A stretch of DNA of 22,125 bases from RGIG6904 sp024680835 (GTDB taxonomy: Bacteria; Bacillota; Clostridia; Lachnospirales; Lachnospiraceae): the NCBI GenBank assembly GCA_024680835.1, contig JAILBP010000116.1:1-22125 (forward strand). The letters are read 5' to 3'. This document shows positions 22,079 to 22,125 of the stretch, one piece after another; the first letter of the stretch is position 1; every line of letters starts with the position of its first letter. The notes under the pieces were generated by a model that was not told where the DNA came from, searched no databases, and worked only from the letters and a program-made list of their open reading frames with translations. A program made the translations under genes and the position numbers.

Positions 22079-22125
22079 ATGAAGGAAGATTTCAAAGACA
22101 AAGCAAAAGCCCTTGTGGCACAGAT
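22079..22125 (+). CDS. Start of a probable GH3 beta-xylosidase/beta-glucosidase (cut by window edge)
   Basis: Only 15 codons are visible, MKEDFKDKAKALVAQ, after GGGAGGG and nine bases beyond the CE-GH43 stop. The KAKALVAQ(M) opening is the usual start of the GH3 N-terminal domain (followed in the family by TLEEK). A cytoplasmic GH3 beta-xylosidase would fit the locus, but so little sequence makes this tentative. Confidence 0.5.
   Translation, partial: MKEDFKDKAKALVAQ

Overview
The window is a xylan and glucuronate utilisation locus, most likely from an anaerobic gut or rumen Firmicute of the Lachnospiraceae (Butyrivibrio/Roseburia-like). This rests on strong AGGAGG-type ribosome sites, sigmaA-type promoters, a lipoprotein GH10 xylanase, CUT1 sugar permeases with no ATPase gene beside them, and enzyme types (GH10, GH115, GH43, SGNH esterase, UxaC/KdgK/KDPG aldolase) typical of that family. 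The genus is an inference. No rRNA, tRNA, CRISPR array or transposase is visible.

Layout. A divergent promoter region at about 15764-15973 splits the window. Leftward (minus strand) come a three-domain SGNH esterase (14039-15763), a branched inverted-repeat element (13808-14037), a GH115 alpha-glucuronidase (10939-13770), and then, behind its own promoter, a probable operon: GH10 xylanase lipoprotein (9276-10763), a 985-residue membrane-anchored solute-binding protein (6281-9238), two CUT1 permeases (5281-6264 and 4274-5209), an NHL-propeller/TPR membrane protein (2739-4241), a YIP1-family membrane protein (2004-2723) and a DUF5696-type membrane protein that runs off the left edge (1-1932). 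Rightward (plus strand) come KDPG aldolase (15974-16615), glucuronate isomerase (16620-18023), KDG kinase (18135-19232), a carboxylesterase-GH43 fusion (19301-22069) and the first codons of a probable GH3 enzyme (22079-22125).

How they work together (inference from families). The surface xylanase cuts glucuronoxylan. The transporter imports acetylated and glucuronosylated xylo-oligosaccharides. Enzymes without signal peptides (SGNH esterase, GH115, CE-GH43, GH3) then strip side groups and release sugars in the cytoplasm. Freed glucuronate passes through UxaC and, after reductase and dehydratase steps not encoded here, KdgK and the aldolase to pyruvate and glyceraldehyde 3-phosphate.

Most notable signals: (1) a pair of GCAAWWAMTGA-type direct repeats at exactly 21-bp spacing, found both in the divergent promoter and upstream of the xylanase in the same orientation and at nearly the same distance from a -10 box, suggesting one AraC-type regulon; (2) a perfect TATAAT six bases before the xylanase ATG with no Shine-Dalgarno, suggesting a leaderless mRNA; (3) the branched inverted repeat whose two main arms end in an identical 14-nt tip; (4) the cytoplasmic esterase-glycosidase fusion; (5) the transporter-linked set of giant binding protein, NHL/TPR, YIP1 and DUF5696 proteins, whose role is not established.
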